In this document: piece by piece, positions 1 through 9,094 of the stretch
Numbering within the stretch: position 1 is the stretch's first letter
How the letters are laid out: the number at the start of each line of letters is the position of its first letter
Assembly (NCBI RefSeq): GCF_011378905.1
Contig: NZ_WTPY01000017.1
Coordinates: forward strand, 28,542 to 92,541
Length of the DNA: 64,000 bases
Direction of reading: 5' to 3'
DNA from: Paraglaciecola sp. 20A4
Lineage (GTDB): Bacteria; Pseudomonadota; Gammaproteobacteria; Enterobacterales; Alteromonadaceae
Position numbers and translations under genes: made by a program
The notes under the pieces: generated by a model
The model's input: the letters and a program-made list of their open reading frames with translations, nothing else
Database searches by the model: none
What the model was told of the DNA's origin: nothing

Positions 1-678
1 CTAGATTGGCTACGCCCTGATGCAAAAAGCCAAGTAACGTTTATTTATGAAGACAATGTACCGGTTGGTATTGATGCAGTTGTTTTATCAACCCAACACT
101 GTGATTCAATTACCACTGAACAATTACGTGAAGCGGTGATGGAAGAAATCATTAAACCGGTATTGCCGGCTAAATGGTTAACGGCGCAAACTAAATATTT
201 TATCAATCCAACAGGCCGTTTTGTTATTGGCGGTCCAATGGGTGATTGTGGTTTAACTGGACGTAAAATCATTGTAGATACCTACGGTGGAATGGCACGT
301 CATGGTGGCGGAGCATTTTCGGGCAAAGATCCTTCAAAAGTTGATCGCAGTGCAGCCTATGCCGGGCGCTATGTGGCCAAGAATATCGTCGCAGCAGGTC
401 TCGCTAAACGCTGTGAGATTCAGATTTCTTATGCTATTGGTGTCGCTGAACCGACCTCGATAAATATCGATACCTTTGGCACAGGTCAAATATCAGATGA
501 AGCATTAACGGCATTGGTGCGCGAGCATTTTGAACTACGCCCCTATGGCTTACTTAAAATGCTTGATTTAGAGCGTCCAATTTATAAAGCGACGGCCGCT
601 TATGGTCACTTTGGCCGCGAAGAATTTCCATGGGAAAAAACCGATAAAGCCGAAGCCTTGCGTGCAGGCGCTAAATAA
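1..678 (+). CDS. metK: S-adenosylmethionine synthetase, 3' part (5' end outside window)
   Basis: Methionine adenosyltransferase makes S-adenosylmethionine from methionine and ATP in the cytosol. The frame is open from base 1 and encodes the last 225 residues of a protein that is about 384 residues long in E. coli, so roughly 160 N-terminal residues lie to the left of the window. The visible part is nearly collinear with E. coli MetK. It contains the glycine-rich [13 protein letters not shown] segment, the [18 protein letters not shown] segment that carries active-site residues, and the C-terminal [15 protein letters not shown] block. The ATG at 136 is internal and is not the start. A hairpin terminator follows. 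Confidence 0.98.
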   Translation, partial: LDWLRPDAKSQVTFIYEDNVPVGIDAVVLSTQHCDSITTEQLREAVMEEIIKPVLPAKWLTAQTKYFINPTGRFVIGGPMGDCGLTGRKIIVDTYGGMARHGGGAFSGKDPSKVDRSAAYAGRYVAKNIVAAGLAKRCEIQISYAIGVAEPTSINIDTFGTGQISDEALTALVREHFELRPYGLLKMLDLERPIYKATAAYGHFGREEFPWEKTDKAEALRAGAK

Positions 679-730
679 CCACTATTTATTGCACTGCGAT
701 AGGTGAAATATCGCACGAGCATTATCCATA

Positions 731-764
731 AAACGCATTGTGCGATAGCCCAATGCGTTTTTTT
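731..764 (+). terminator. Rho-independent terminator after metK
   Basis: A stem of AAACGCATTG against CAATGCGTTT with a 10-nt loop is followed by a T run. It lies 55 bases past the metK stop codon. Confidence 0.85.
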
Positions 765-846
765 ATACCTTAAGTTATTTATTAACTGAACAACCATAAC
801 AGGGTAATATCTTTAACATCATAAATAAATTCACAGGAAGTACGCC

Positions 847-1653
847 ATGCCATTTTCTTTGAGTAAAGTGTTCACCGCCGTCTGTGTCTCTACTTTGCTG
901 CTGACTAGCTGCGCAAAATCGCCATTGGGGCGAAATCAACTTAAGCTATATTCTTCAAATCAGTTGGCCAATATGGGACAACAAACCTTTGATGGCATGA
1001 AGACAGAGCAAAAAGTGTCTAAAACCCCCGTTACTAATCAGTTTGTTTCTTGTGTGGCTGATGCGATTACTAAACATGTACCTAAATCTGTATTCGCTGG
1101 GGAATGGGAACTCGTTGTTTTCGATGATCCACAGGTCAATGCCTTCGCCCTTCCTGGTGGCAAAATTGGGGTATACACCGGCCTGCTAGAAGTAGCGGAA
1201 AATCAGGATCAACTAGCGGCTGTAATAGGCCATGAGATAGGGCACGTCATTGCTGAACACGGCAACGAACGAATGTCTAGTAGTACACTTATTGGCATTG
1301 GGATGGAAGCAACCAATCAGTTATTACAAGCGAACCAAATTGCCAACAACAGTATGATAATGGCCGCCATCGGCATGGGCGTTCAGGTCGGTGTACAATT
1401 ACCCTTTAGCCGTACACACGAAACCGAAGCGGATTTAATAGGCTTACAATTAATGGCTAAGTCTGGCTTTAACCCTCAGCAGTCAGTAAATCTGTGGGAA
1501 AATATGGCCAAAGCTAGCGGTGATAATCGTCAGCCTGAGTTGCTATCAACTCACCCTGCCCCACAAAGTCGTATTGAAAAACTCAGTGAAAATATGACGC
1601 CAGCACTGGCCTTGTATCGTCAGGCTAAAGACCGCCCTCAGTGTAGAAAATAA
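847..1653 (+). CDS. M48-family metalloprotease lipoprotein
   Basis: A 268-residue predicted periplasmic zinc metalloprotease of the M48 (Oma1/LoiP/BepA-like) type, probably involved in envelope protein quality control. The N-terminus is a lipoprotein signal with an LTSC lipobox, so Cys22 would be lipidated. The zinc motif HEIGH lies at residues 129-133. The third-ligand region HETEAD is at 191-196, after a short hydrophobic stretch. The HPAPQSRIEKL motif near the C-terminus is typical of the family. An AGGAAG ribosome site lies 6 bases before the ATG. The size and lipobox resemble E. coli LoiP (YggG), which sits near metK in some genomes, but I do not assign that symbol. Confidence 0.9.
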   Translation: MPFSLSKVFTAVCVSTLLLTSCAKSPLGRNQLKLYSSNQLANMGQQTFDGMKTEQKVSKTPVTNQFVSCVADAITKHVPKSVFAGEWELVVFDDPQVNAFALPGGKIGVYTGLLEVAENQDQLAAVIGHEIGHVIAEHGNERMSSSTLIGIGMEATNQLLQANQIANNSMIMAAIGMGVQVGVQLPFSRTHETEADLIGLQLMAKSGFNPQQSVNLWENMAKASGDNRQPELLSTHPAPQSRIEKLSENMTPALALYRQAKDRPQCRK

Positions 1654-1678
1654 TATTTTTGTTAAACCATAGACATAA

Positions 1679-1706
1679 AAAATGCCGCTTAAAGCGGCAT
1701 TTTTTT
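1679..1706. terminator. Bidirectional terminator between the M48 protease and mscS
   Basis: AAAATGCCGCTT and AAGCGGCATTTT form a near-perfect palindrome with A and T runs on both sides. It can stop the rightward protease transcript and the leftward mscS transcript. Confidence 0.85.
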
Positions 1707-1719
1707 AATCCAAAGAGCG

Positions 1720-2547
1720 TTACTCTGGATCTTTGTGAAGGTGCACATCCATTTGCGGAAATGGAATTGAAATGCCTTCTTGATCGAAACGTAGTTTAAC
1801 CGCTTCGGTAAAGTCGAATTTAACACCCCAATAATCTGCAGCTTTTACCCAAGGGCGAACAACAAAGTTCACACTGCTATCGGCAAGTTCAGCAACGGCT
1901 ACCGTTGGTGCTGGGTCTTGTAAAATTCGTGAGTCTGCAGCAACCATCTCTTTAAGCACTTCTTTAGCGCGTTTAAGATCTGCGTCGTAACCAATACCGA
2001 CTATCATGTCTACACGACGCGTTTCTTTCGCAGAGTAGTTAGTGATTGTGCCACTGTATATTTGGCCATTAGGTACAATGATTTCTTTATTGTCACCACT
2101 GGTCATTACTGTTGTAAAGATACTGATGCTTTTTACTACACCCGTTGCACCGCCAGCTTCGATAAAATCACCCGATTTAAACGGACGAAATACCAATAAC
2201 ATAACGCCAGCTGCGAAGTTCTGTAAAGAACCTTGCAAAGACAAACCGATAGCCAAACCAGCTGCACCTAAAATGGCCACAAGTGAGGTTGTATTGACAC
2301 CTAATTCATTTAGCGATGCGATGATAACGAACAGCATTAATATTGCATTCGCTATTGCTTTAATAAAGTCCACTAGCATGTCGTCGTATTTAGAACGCTT
2401 CATTACCTTGCCTAGCAAGTTAATGATAATACCAACAACAATTTTACCGATGATGTAAATCAAAATCGCCATTACGATATTGATACCCCAAGGGATGACG
2501 TAAGTGTCGATCATTTGCGACATTTGTTCTGAGTCAAATTCAAACAT
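1720..2547 (-). CDS. mscS: Small-conductance mechanosensitive channel, MscS family
   Basis: A 275-residue inner-membrane channel that opens under membrane tension and releases solutes on hypo-osmotic shock. E. coli MscS has 286 residues. Three hydrophobic helices occupy about residues 20-110. The third is the pore helix, with the small-residue pattern GAAGLAIGLSLQGSLQNFAAG. The cytoplasmic beta domain follows (RPFKSGDFIEAGG, VPNGQIYSGTITNYS). I chose the ATG at 2547 because GGAG sits 6 bases ahead of it. An in-frame ATG at 2559 is part of that same ATGGAG sequence and is probably not used. Confidence 0.95.
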   Translation of the reverse strand: MFEFDSEQMSQMIDTYVIPWGINIVMAILIYIIGKIVVGIIINLLGKVMKRSKYDDMLVDFIKAIANAILMLFVIIASLNELGVNTTSLVAILGAAGLAIGLSLQGSLQNFAAGVMLLVFRPFKSGDFIEAGGATGVVKSISIFTTVMTSGDNKEIIVPNGQIYSGTITNYSAKETRRVDMIVGIGYDADLKRAKEVLKEMVAADSRILQDPAPTVAVAELADSSVNFVVRPWVKAADYWGVKFDFTEAVKLRFDQEGISIPFPQMDVHLHKDPE

Positions 2548-2720
2548 GTATTTCTCCATTTATTTCATTATATTTTTCGATGGCTACTCCGATTCCTCTA
2601 ACCATCACGCCTAGCATGGCTATGTAGGGATTATTTAACATTACAAATTTATTAAATAATACGAATTTAGCTCTTTTCAACGCCGGGTTAATATACCTGT
2701 AATTTTAAAAAAATATAATG

Positions 2721-2774
2721 TTTTTGCGTACAACTTTTGGCTACTACCCTTTAGTTGTAAGCGCTACGCAAAAA
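2721..2774. repeat. Nested inverted repeat in the mscS upstream region
   Basis: TTTTTGCGTA (2721-2730) pairs perfectly with TACGCAAAAA (2765-2774). Inside it ACAAC (2730-2734) pairs with GTTGT (2754-2758), leaving a 6-nt bulge. It lies in the 319-base gap between divergent mscS and the small membrane peptide. The function is unknown; it could be an RNA leader structure or a protein-binding site. The rest of this AT-rich gap shows nothing else I can name. Confidence 0.45.
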
Positions 2775-2822
2775 CCTGTTGTTTTTTTGAACATGCAGTA
2801 ATGTTGGTGATATACTTGCTCT

Positions 2823-2837
2823 GTCGAATTATTCGAC
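2823..2837. promoter_or_regulatory. Perfect 7-1-7 palindrome, possible operator
   Basis: GTCGAAT-T-ATTCGAC lies just upstream of a -10-like CATAAT (2842-2847) and 30 bases before the start codon of the small membrane peptide. This is a position typical of a repressor site. The binding protein is not identified. Confidence 0.35.
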
Positions 2838-2866
2838 TTGGCATAATATTTTTAAAGGAATTGAAA

Positions 2867-3025
2867 ATGTTGCTACTCGTAGTACTCGCGATGATCGTTG
2901 CCGTTCTATTTACCTACTCTCTTTTTAGAGATACAGGTAAGAACACTAAGTATGCACGCAAGGGAGCTAACGCTATAGCTCAGGCGCCTACAATAGATAC
3001 TGGTAACGTAGCACAAATAAACTAA
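2867..3025 (+). CDS. Small single-pass membrane peptide, unknown function
   Basis: A 52-residue peptide with one hydrophobic segment at about residues 1-18, then a short polar tail (FRDTGKNTKYARKG). The ATG at 2867 has an AAGGAA ribosome site 7 bases upstream. The reading frame extends upstream to 2801, but nothing there supports an earlier start. A 13-bp hairpin follows directly, so this looks like a complete one-gene unit with its own operator-like palindrome and terminator. I do not recognise the family. Confidence 0.55.
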   Translation: MLLLVVLAMIVAVLFTYSLFRDTGKNTKYARKGANAIAQAPTIDTGNVAQIN

Positions 3026-3029
3026 ATCA

Positions 3030-3064
3030 AATACTCGATAGGCCTGAACCCCCTATCGAGTATT
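3030..3064 (+). terminator. Hairpin after the small membrane peptide
   Basis: AATACTCGATAGG and CCTATCGAGTATT form a perfect 13-bp stem with a 9-nt loop, 5 bases past the stop codon. The trailing sequence is only moderately T-rich, so termination efficiency is uncertain. Confidence 0.65.
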
Positions 3065-3159
3065 GTTATCGTTTGTTTGCCTGTTCTTTGTCATGCTAGC
3101 ACTTCCCTCATATAGAGATACCTTGTTAACATAGTGCAAATTTTCCAATTATTTGAGCT

Positions 3160-3888
3160 ATGCGAATTTCCAGAATTTACCATCCTGATACCCTTCACTC
3201 TGATCAAGAGCTTGAATTAACACCTGAAGCAAGCAATCACGTGGCAAATGTATTGCGCTCAAAAATAGGTCAACCGGTTGTATTATTTAACGGTGATGGC
3301 AATGAATACAGTGGTGAATTTGTCGATGTTTCAAAACGAAAAGTTCGGGTGCAAATCGACACTAAAATTAGTATAAGTGTTGAATCACCACTACCTATTC
3401 ACCTTGGACAATCAGTGTCTAGAGGCGACAGAATGGATTTAGTTTTACAAAAGTCGGTCGAATTAGGCGTCAGCGAAATAACACCTCTGCTCACTGAGCG
3501 TTGTGGAGTAAAACTGGATGAGCAGCGCTGGCAAAAAAAGCACGCTCAATGGCAAAAGATCATCATTGCAGCCTGCGAACAATGTGGTCGTAATGTGCTA
3601 CCTAAATTACATATGCCGATAGAATTTCAAAGTTGGATTAATCAATCGACACAAGCTCTGCGCTTAACACTGCATCCCCGAGCCGACAAAAGTTTCCGTC
3701 ATATCAATGTGGGAAAAGACGGGGTGAGACTATTGATTGGTCCTGAAGGCGGTTTTTCAGATCAAGAGATTTATCAAACAGAACAAGGCGGCTTTCAAAC
3801 CGTGCAACTTGGCCCAAGAGTACTGCGCACCGAGACCGCCGCAATAACCGCGATCAGTGCCCTACAAGCCATTTACGGAGATTTATAA
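3160..3888 (+). CDS. rsmE: 16S rRNA m3U1498 methyltransferase
   Basis: A 242-residue SPOUT-class RNA methyltransferase that N3-methylates U1498 of 16S rRNA using S-adenosylmethionine. The N-terminal PUA-like RNA-binding part (residues 1-70) contains the HVANVLR segment. The C-terminal trefoil-knot domain carries the signatures QKSVELGV, IGPEGGFS and LGPRVLRTETA. The length is standard. The ribosome site before the ATG is weak, and no better in-frame start is visible. In related genomes rsmE is often next to gshB; here it stands alone before an oppositely oriented gene. Confidence 0.96.
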   Translation: MRISRIYHPDTLHSDQELELTPEASNHVANVLRSKIGQPVVLFNGDGNEYSGEFVDVSKRKVRVQIDTKISISVESPLPIHLGQSVSRGDRMDLVLQKSVELGVSEITPLLTERCGVKLDEQRWQKKHAQWQKIIIAACEQCGRNVLPKLHMPIEFQSWINQSTQALRLTLHPRADKSFRHINVGKDGVRLLIGPEGGFSDQEIYQTEQGGFQTVQLGPRVLRTETAAITAISALQAIYGDL

Positions 3889-3930
3889 AAGCCAACCAGC
3901 ATTTCCAAAAAATAATGCCTAGCTGGCGTT

Positions 3931-3969
3931 AAATTAGCGAGCCGCCATTTTTAGGTGACTCGCTAATTT
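3931..3969. other. Hairpin between convergent rsmE and the GST-like gene
   Basis: AAATTAGCGAG (3931-3941) and CTCGCTAATTT (3959-3969) form a perfect 11-bp stem with a 17-nt loop. It lies between two convergent genes, so a terminator role is likely, although neither side has a strong T run. Confidence 0.5.
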
Positions 3970-4016
3970 CGCAGGTTTAATATCCATTAAATCTGCCCAC
4001 TGAGACCTAATCATTA

Positions 4017-5105
4017 CTAGGCAAAGACTAACTTATTATTTTCAACTTTGACGGGGTTCTCTATCGTTATCTGCATATGCTCGAGCCCACCTATTTCAGA
4101 AAGGAATTCATTAAGTTGCGAATTTTTTTCAGCGTTTATTTTTTGATAAGTATCAAGTACTCTTTGTTGCTTATATTGATGAAAACTTGAAATAAAACGC
4201 TTCTCGCTGATATCCCCTATTGAAAAACTATGCTCACCTAAACTACGTGGAATAAATCGCTGTGCAGGATTTGACTGTCTCCACGCACTCAAGGCTTCCA
4301 CCGTGCTATTAAGTACTGGCCACTGTTGTTTAAACATATCTTTGAGCAAGGGTAACAGGGTATCAGGGATCTCATCGTGCTCAACGTAATCTGCAGAAGT
4401 TACACAAGCCTGATTCATGCGTTCTACCCACGCTGCGACATTAGGGGCAATGCGTTTCATCAAGTTTCCTGGCGCCGGATCTCGATATAGATGTGCATAT
4501 AAGGGGCCCATTAATCCAAAATCGCCTACGCATGGACGTCCCCCCAATAGGTAATCATGATCTGCAAAATGTTTATTCAGATGATGCAATACCGTATTCT
4601 CATACCAATTTTCTATGGTTGGAATTGAATGTTCGGTTATACCCAATACTGGCACAAAACCACTAAATTTTTTGGCTAATTTCTTTCCAAAATAAGCCCG
4701 TATAAAAGCCGGTGAGTTTGGCGATACCACTCGACCAAATTCTTGATAGATGAAAGGAAAATTATCTTTATTCCAGCGATAATGCATAGCGGGGATCACC
4801 AACCATTCATCTCCCCACAGGGCAAATAGTTCACTTACTAAACGTTGTTTTGCTCCAATTGGCACCACTGAACGTTCACTGTGCAGCATTTCTAAATGGT
4901 CAATGATACGCGCAGTGTCTTGCAGATATTCCCCATCGGGGGTTTTTACAACAGGAATAAATGCCACACCCGTTTTGGGAAGGATCGTCTTTTTGTATAC
5001 TCCCACTGTGGATAACACTTCGTTAAAAGGCAGTTGCTTGTAGCGTAAATAAGCGCGTAACTTCCCCGTGTACAAAGACACTTCAGAGCCATATAAGGTA
5101 TACAT
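4017..5105 (-). CDS. Glutathione S-transferase family protein with long C-terminal extension
   Basis: A 362-residue cytosolic protein. The thioredoxin-like N-terminal domain begins directly at the chosen start (MYTLYGSEVSLYTGK) and includes the FIPVVKTPDG strand and the DTARIIDHLE helix of GST folds. The helical GST C-terminal domain follows, with the PCVGDFGLMGPLYAHL segment. About 120 residues beyond a normal GST length have no recognised domain. An in-frame ATG at 5132 would add nine residues; neither start has a strong ribosome site. The substrate is unknown. GST-like proteins usually act in detoxification. Confidence 0.8.
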   Translation of the reverse strand: MYTLYGSEVSLYTGKLRAYLRYKQLPFNEVLSTVGVYKKTILPKTGVAFIPVVKTPDGEYLQDTARIIDHLEMLHSERSVVPIGAKQRLVSELFALWGDEWLVIPAMHYRWNKDNFPFIYQEFGRVVSPNSPAFIRAYFGKKLAKKFSGFVPVLGITEHSIPTIENWYENTVLHHLNKHFADHDYLLGGRPCVGDFGLMGPLYAHLYRDPAPGNLMKRIAPNVAAWVERMNQACVTSADYVEHDEIPDTLLPLLKDMFKQQWPVLNSTVEALSAWRQSNPAQRFIPRSLGEHSFSIGDISEKRFISSFHQYKQQRVLDTYQKINAEKNSQLNEFLSEIGGLEHMQITIENPVKVENNKLVFA

Positions 5106-5242
5106 AAAAGGAACGATCCCCAATTGAAACATTAGGTCTAGACTAATACTCCAGTGGGTAATCGATCATTTTGTTCAATGATACACAAATATAAGCGCAC
5201 GCCAGCAGACCCTATACGGAATACCACCAATAACAATTAACG

Positions 5243-6265
5243 TTAATGCTTACTCACAAATGTTTTCAGTGCTTGAAGCATTTCTTGATGTTGTGGATTA
5301 GCCTTCGGTATGCTGCAGGGCAAAATTTCTATCACCTGGGTTTCATCAAAATTGATCTGCTCAACTTGCGTCTTATTAACGACTAAATCTGCATGACATA
5401 CATCTAAGTATTTAGGGATCGAAAACAAGGTGTTTTCGCCCTTGTTATACGCTAATAGATCATTCACGCCAACGATGGGAGTAGTCACATCAGCCTCTGA
5501 ATGTGCGGCAAAAATGGTAAGATCTAACGGTTGATTTTGTGCCATCATTTCACGTATAGAAAAAATCACATCCGTGAGCTGAAATGCCGAATAGCGCGCC
5601 ACACTAGGATATTTATATGGATTGGGGCCGATCGATTGATAATCGCCATCCAAGGTTTTGGCTAACCATTTAATTCCCCAAATGTTAGCCATTGTTTCGA
5701 CGCTTGAATCCAATGCCAACGCGCCAGAAAATAACAGTAACCCTTTAGCTTTTCCTGGGTTTTCAAGCACATACTGCACAGCTAATGTGCCGCCCGTAGA
5801 AAATCCTCCAATATAAAGTGCGTCACCAAATGAAGGAGCTATAGCAACCATTTTCTGTATATTGCTGTGCCACCTCGCCGCTAGCTTTGGGTCTTGCATA
5901 TCTTGGTCGGCATCTTTTCTGCCGTGACCTGGCAGAAGTGCCACCATAACGTTATAACCTTCATCATATAACGCTTGCGCGATAGACGTTAAAAAGAAAG
6001 GTGAATCACTTAAGCCATGAAATAATACAAACACTTTTCGAGTTTTATAACCGTGGTGTAGTATGAATGGCGCATTACCATCATTTTTTAATAGGTTTGA
6101 ACATACGCTATATCGATGTTCAAATTGCGCTTCACAATCTACAATATCTCCCAACTCACTTTGATAAAGAGCATCAAAATTTGTTAAGCCCTCATCAATT
6201 GAAGCATTGACCGCAAACGATAAGCATAAAAGAGAAAAAGCTGTCAGTAATTGTTTAAGTATCAT
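5243..6265 (-). CDS. Exported alpha/beta hydrolase
   Basis: A 340-residue predicted periplasmic hydrolase. The start at 6265 gives a clean signal peptide (hydrophobic TAFSLLCLSFAVNA). An upstream in-frame ATG at 6334 would bury this signal behind 23 polar residues. The oxyanion-region LFHGLSDSP, the LPGHG loop and the nucleophile elbow GGFSTGG are visible; the acid and histidine are probably in the SEADVTTP and DVCHAD segments near the C-terminus. The fold suggests an esterase or lipase; the substrate cannot be read from the sequence. Confidence 0.8.
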   Translation of the reverse strand: MILKQLLTAFSLLCLSFAVNASIDEGLTNFDALYQSELGDIVDCEAQFEHRYSVCSNLLKNDGNAPFILHHGYKTRKVFVLFHGLSDSPFFLTSIAQALYDEGYNVMVALLPGHGRKDADQDMQDPKLAARWHSNIQKMVAIAPSFGDALYIGGFSTGGTLAVQYVLENPGKAKGLLLFSGALALDSSVETMANIWGIKWLAKTLDGDYQSIGPNPYKYPSVARYSAFQLTDVIFSIREMMAQNQPLDLTIFAAHSEADVTTPIVGVNDLLAYNKGENTLFSIPKYLDVCHADLVVNKTQVEQINFDETQVIEILPCSIPKANPQHQEMLQALKTFVSKH

Positions 6266-6369
6266 AGGGTAAGCATCTGCATGGTTTTTATTGCAGCCAT
6301 AATATCTGTCAAGACAACCGATTGCTATGGGCATATGACCGTTATAGATTAGTTAACTATCATCCATAA

Positions 6370-6396
6370 AAAAGGGCTAACACTGTTAGCCCTTTT
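6370..6396 (-). terminator. Terminator after the peroxiredoxin-glutaredoxin gene
   Basis: AAAAGGGCTAACA and TGTTAGCCCTTTT form a 13-bp palindrome. On the minus strand it is followed by a T run, as expected for termination of the leftward gene that ends at 6419. Confidence 0.85.
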
Positions 6397-6418
6397 GGTA
6401 TTTTAACGAACGGTAAAA

Positions 6419-7162
6419 TTACTTATTAAGAAATTCTGCCAAATCATCGCTGCCACCGATATGTTGGCCGTTGATGAAAACTTGAGGCCATGAATCACGA
6501 CCAGAAATTGCTTTCATTCCCGTAAACGTAATTTCTTTACCCATCACTAGCTCTTCAAACTCGTAACCTTTTTCTGTAAGCAATGCTTTTGCTTTAGTAC
6601 AGAATGGGCAACCAGGCTTAGTGAAAATAGCCGCAGGTGCAGGTTTACGTGCGTCTGGGGCAACGTACGCAAGCATCGTGTCAGCGTCAGAAACTTCAAA
6701 GGGGTCACCTGGTAAATCTGGTTCGATAAACATTTTGTCTACCACACCATCTTTTACCAACATAGAATAGCGCCAGCTGCGTTTGCCAAAACCTAAGTCT
6801 GCTTTATCAACAAGTAAACCCATACCATCGGTAAATTCGCAGTTACCGTCTGGCAACAAGCTAATGTTCTGTGCTTCTTGATCAGCTGCCCAAGCATTCA
6901 TTACGAACGTATCATTGACTGAAATACACACGATCTCATCAACACCGTTAGCTTTAAAAACTTTGGCTAATTCGTTATAACGCGGCAGGTGAGTTGAAGA
7001 ACAAGTCGGTGTGAAAGCGCCCGGCAATGAGAAAACAACAACGGTTTTACCACCGAATATCTCGTCAGTAGTGCGTGTTTCCCATTCATCATTTACACGT
7101 ACAGGAAAAGTAACATTAGGCACTTTTTGGCCAGTTTTATCTGCAAAATTTGGATTAGACAT
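6419..7162 (-). CDS. Hybrid peroxiredoxin-glutaredoxin peroxidase
   Basis: A 247-residue fusion that reduces hydrogen and organic peroxides and carries its own glutathione-dependent reductant. Residues 1-165 form a Prx5-type peroxiredoxin with the peroxidatic cysteine Cys54 in [12 protein letters not shown]. Residues 172-247 form a glutaredoxin with the CPFC active site at 185-188 and the GGSDDL glutathione-contact segment. This architecture is known from Haemophilus, Vibrio and other gammaproteobacteria. GGAG lies 7 bases before the ATG. It is a single-gene unit with its own terminator. Confidence 0.96.
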   Translation of the reverse strand: MSNPNFADKTGQKVPNVTFPVRVNDEWETRTTDEIFGGKTVVVFSLPGAFTPTCSSTHLPRYNELAKVFKANGVDEIVCISVNDTFVMNAWAADQEAQNISLLPDGNCEFTDGMGLLVDKADLGFGKRSWRYSMLVKDGVVDKMFIEPDLPGDPFEVSDADTMLAYVAPDARKPAPAAIFTKPGCPFCTKAKALLTEKGYEFEELVMGKEITFTGMKAISGRDSWPQVFINGQHIGGSDDLAEFLNK

Positions 7163-7319
7163 AATATCTCCAGTTGTTTATTGGGTTAATCATTTTTCGA
7201 TGACGCTAATATAGCGCACGTTCTTAAATATAATAAGCAATTAAAATCTATCAGCTAAATCTATAAAAGCGATTAATAATATTTACATTGTGACTTTACT
7301 ATTTGAATCAAAAACCTGA

Positions 7320-7550
7320 TCAGCTTTTAAAAAAGTCATCACCTTGTTGGCTCAACATAGCCTCAATATCTTCTATATCAGGTAATTGTGACGTTTCAGC
7401 ATCTTTTGACGATCCGCTTGGTATCGCTTTTTGTTCATCAGCCCACTCACCTAGATCGATAAGTTGACAATTTTTGCTGCAAAATGGCCGATACGGACTA
7501 CTTTCAGCCCATTCAACACGCTTCTTACATGAAGGACAATCTACTTCCAC
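7320..7550 (-). CDS. yacG: DNA gyrase inhibitor YacG, zinc-binding
   Basis: A 76-residue zinc protein that in E. coli binds GyrB and inhibits DNA gyrase. The four zinc cysteines are arranged as CPSC near the N-terminus and FCSKNC about 16 residues later, followed by the LGEWA segment. I place the start at the GTG at 7550 because AGGAG lies exactly 6 bases upstream and because YacG proteins begin only a few residues before the first cysteine pair. An ATG at 7613 would overlap zapD by 35 bases and add 21 non-family residues. It is the last gene of the pil-coaE-zapD-yacG block. Confidence 0.92.
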   Translation of the reverse strand: MEVDCPSCKKRVEWAESSPYRPFCSKNCQLIDLGEWADEQKAIPSGSSKDAETSQLPDIEDIEAMLSQQGDDFFKS

Positions 7551-7578
7551 CACGTGCTCCTCTTTTAAATTTCTATTA

Positions 7579-8331
7579 CTAACAACGTGCCAGTTTACAC
7601 ACGACATGTTCATCTACAGCGGTACCACCATTTACATTGGGAGTGAACAACATAAAACGTATTGCATAACGGTATTTATTACCGCTTAACATTGGATAAT
7701 ACCCTTGGTCTGTCGCGCTTATAACCCGAATTAACTCATTTTTATCGTCTGCAATGCCTTGATAAAATCCTTTAGCTGCTTCCATTGTGCTAAATCTGCC
7801 TCGTTCCCGCAAAAACGCCAAAATAATTTGCAAACCACGGTCAATCAAATCGATTTCTGACATCCAGCCTTTAATATCGCTTTGACGTCGCTCATGGGGT
7901 TGTTGCAACCAATAATGTAAGCTGGGTAAATCAAAGCTACAAGTCCCACCTGGAATAGAAAATCGCTGACGGATCGCCGCCAAAAAACGGTCATCTTTTA
8001 GATCAGAACCAAATTTTTTGGCACCTTTAAACTCTTCCCGCAAACGTAAAATCTGCTGCAATGCGGATTGTAATGCGTCATTATCTATATTGGGATGTTG
8101 TGACCACAAAACCAAGTTTTTCTCATGGGCCTCTAAGTCTTTTAATACATCAGTTCGTAGATCCAGACGCTCAAGTAAATCTAACAGAGTGAATAAAGAC
8201 GATAGAAAATGAATGTATTGCCAACTCTCAGTTGCATGCTTCACTTGGTTTAATTGTTGAAAAAGTTGCTCAAGACGCAGATAAGTTCTGACTTTTTCGT
8301 TGAGCGGAAATTCATAAATTGCTTGGGGCAT
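7579..8331 (-). CDS. zapD: Cell division protein ZapD
   Basis: A 250-residue cytosolic FtsZ-associated protein that cross-links FtsZ filaments at the Z ring (formerly YacF). The N-terminal [19 protein letters not shown] sequence is a hallmark, and later segments such as [17 protein letters not shown] match the family. The length agrees with E. coli ZapD (247 residues). It lies between coaE and yacG as in most gammaproteobacteria. Confidence 0.96.
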   Translation of the reverse strand: MPQAIYEFPLNEKVRTYLRLEQLFQQLNQVKHATESWQYIHFLSSLFTLLDLLERLDLRTDVLKDLEAHEKNLVLWSQHPNIDNDALQSALQQILRLREEFKGAKKFGSDLKDDRFLAAIRQRFSIPGGTCSFDLPSLHYWLQQPHERRQSDIKGWMSEIDLIDRGLQIILAFLRERGRFSTMEAAKGFYQGIADDKNELIRVISATDQGYYPMLSGNKYRYAIRFMLFTPNVNGGTAVDEHVVCKLARC

Positions 8332-8473
8332 TACTCTCTCAAAGTTGTGTGAAAAGTTGGTAAGAAAAAAAGCACAAACAATTAGACAGCAAAAAACACA
8401 AATTGTTTACCATTAGATTAGATTTATTACATCGAGACAGCTAAAAAACGTCATTAATAACGTTAAATCAAGA

Positions 8474-9082
8474 TTAGCCGAGAGCGGCCGCATACCCAAG
8501 ATAACAATGATGTAGGTGAGTAACTTGCTCCATCAGTGCACTTTCGTTGCCACTATTATCTATCACGTCATCAGCAACCTCAAGTCGTTGTTCTCGACTC
8601 GCTTGGGCCGCCATAATAGATCGAATTAATGTTTCATCGGCATTATCCCGCGCCATACTGCGAGCTAATTGCGTCTCTTCTGGTACATCTACAATCAGAA
8701 CACGATCAACGTTTTTGTAACTGCCGTTCTCAATAAGTAACGGCACACTGAGTATGCAATACTCTGATGTAGCAGCGATAGTTTGGCGCAGCGTTTCTTG
8801 TCGTATAAGCGGATGCAATAAATTGTTTAACCATTCTTTAGCCTGTTCGTCACTAAAGATAATCTGTCTTAAAGCGCGTCTATTAAGGCAGGCATCTTTA
8901 TCTAATATATCAGGCCCGAACTTTTCTACGATCGCGCCCAAGCCGCCGCTCCTTGGTGTAACCACATCTCTGGCAACCACGTCAGCATCAATAATATCAA
9001 CATTTAACTTGGCAAACGCGTTAGTTACGGTCGTTTTTCCGCTGCCAATCCCGCCACTTACACCTACAACGTACTTACTCAT
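8474..9082 (-). CDS. coaE: Dephospho-CoA kinase
   Basis: A 202-residue P-loop kinase catalysing the last step of coenzyme A synthesis, phosphorylation of dephospho-CoA. The Walker A motif GGIGSGKT is at residues 10-17, and DIIDADVVARDVV follows as the CoA-site segment. Length and order next to pilD and zapD are typical. It starts 12 bases after the pilD stop codon, so it is probably cotranscribed with it. Confidence 0.97.
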   Translation of the reverse strand: MSKYVVGVSGGIGSGKTTVTNAFAKLNVDIIDADVVARDVVTPRSGGLGAIVEKFGPDILDKDACLNRRALRQIIFSDEQAKEWLNNLLHPLIRQETLRQTIAATSEYCILSVPLLIENGSYKNVDRVLIVDVPEETQLARSMARDNADETLIRSIMAAQASREQRLEVADDVIDNSGNESALMEQVTHLHHCYLGYAAALG

Positions 9083-9094
9083 AATAGTTACTCA

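Noticed and set aside
2547..2559. ATG at 2559 as the mscS start
   Set aside because: That ATG is part of the ATGGAG that serves as ribosome site for the ATG at 2547.
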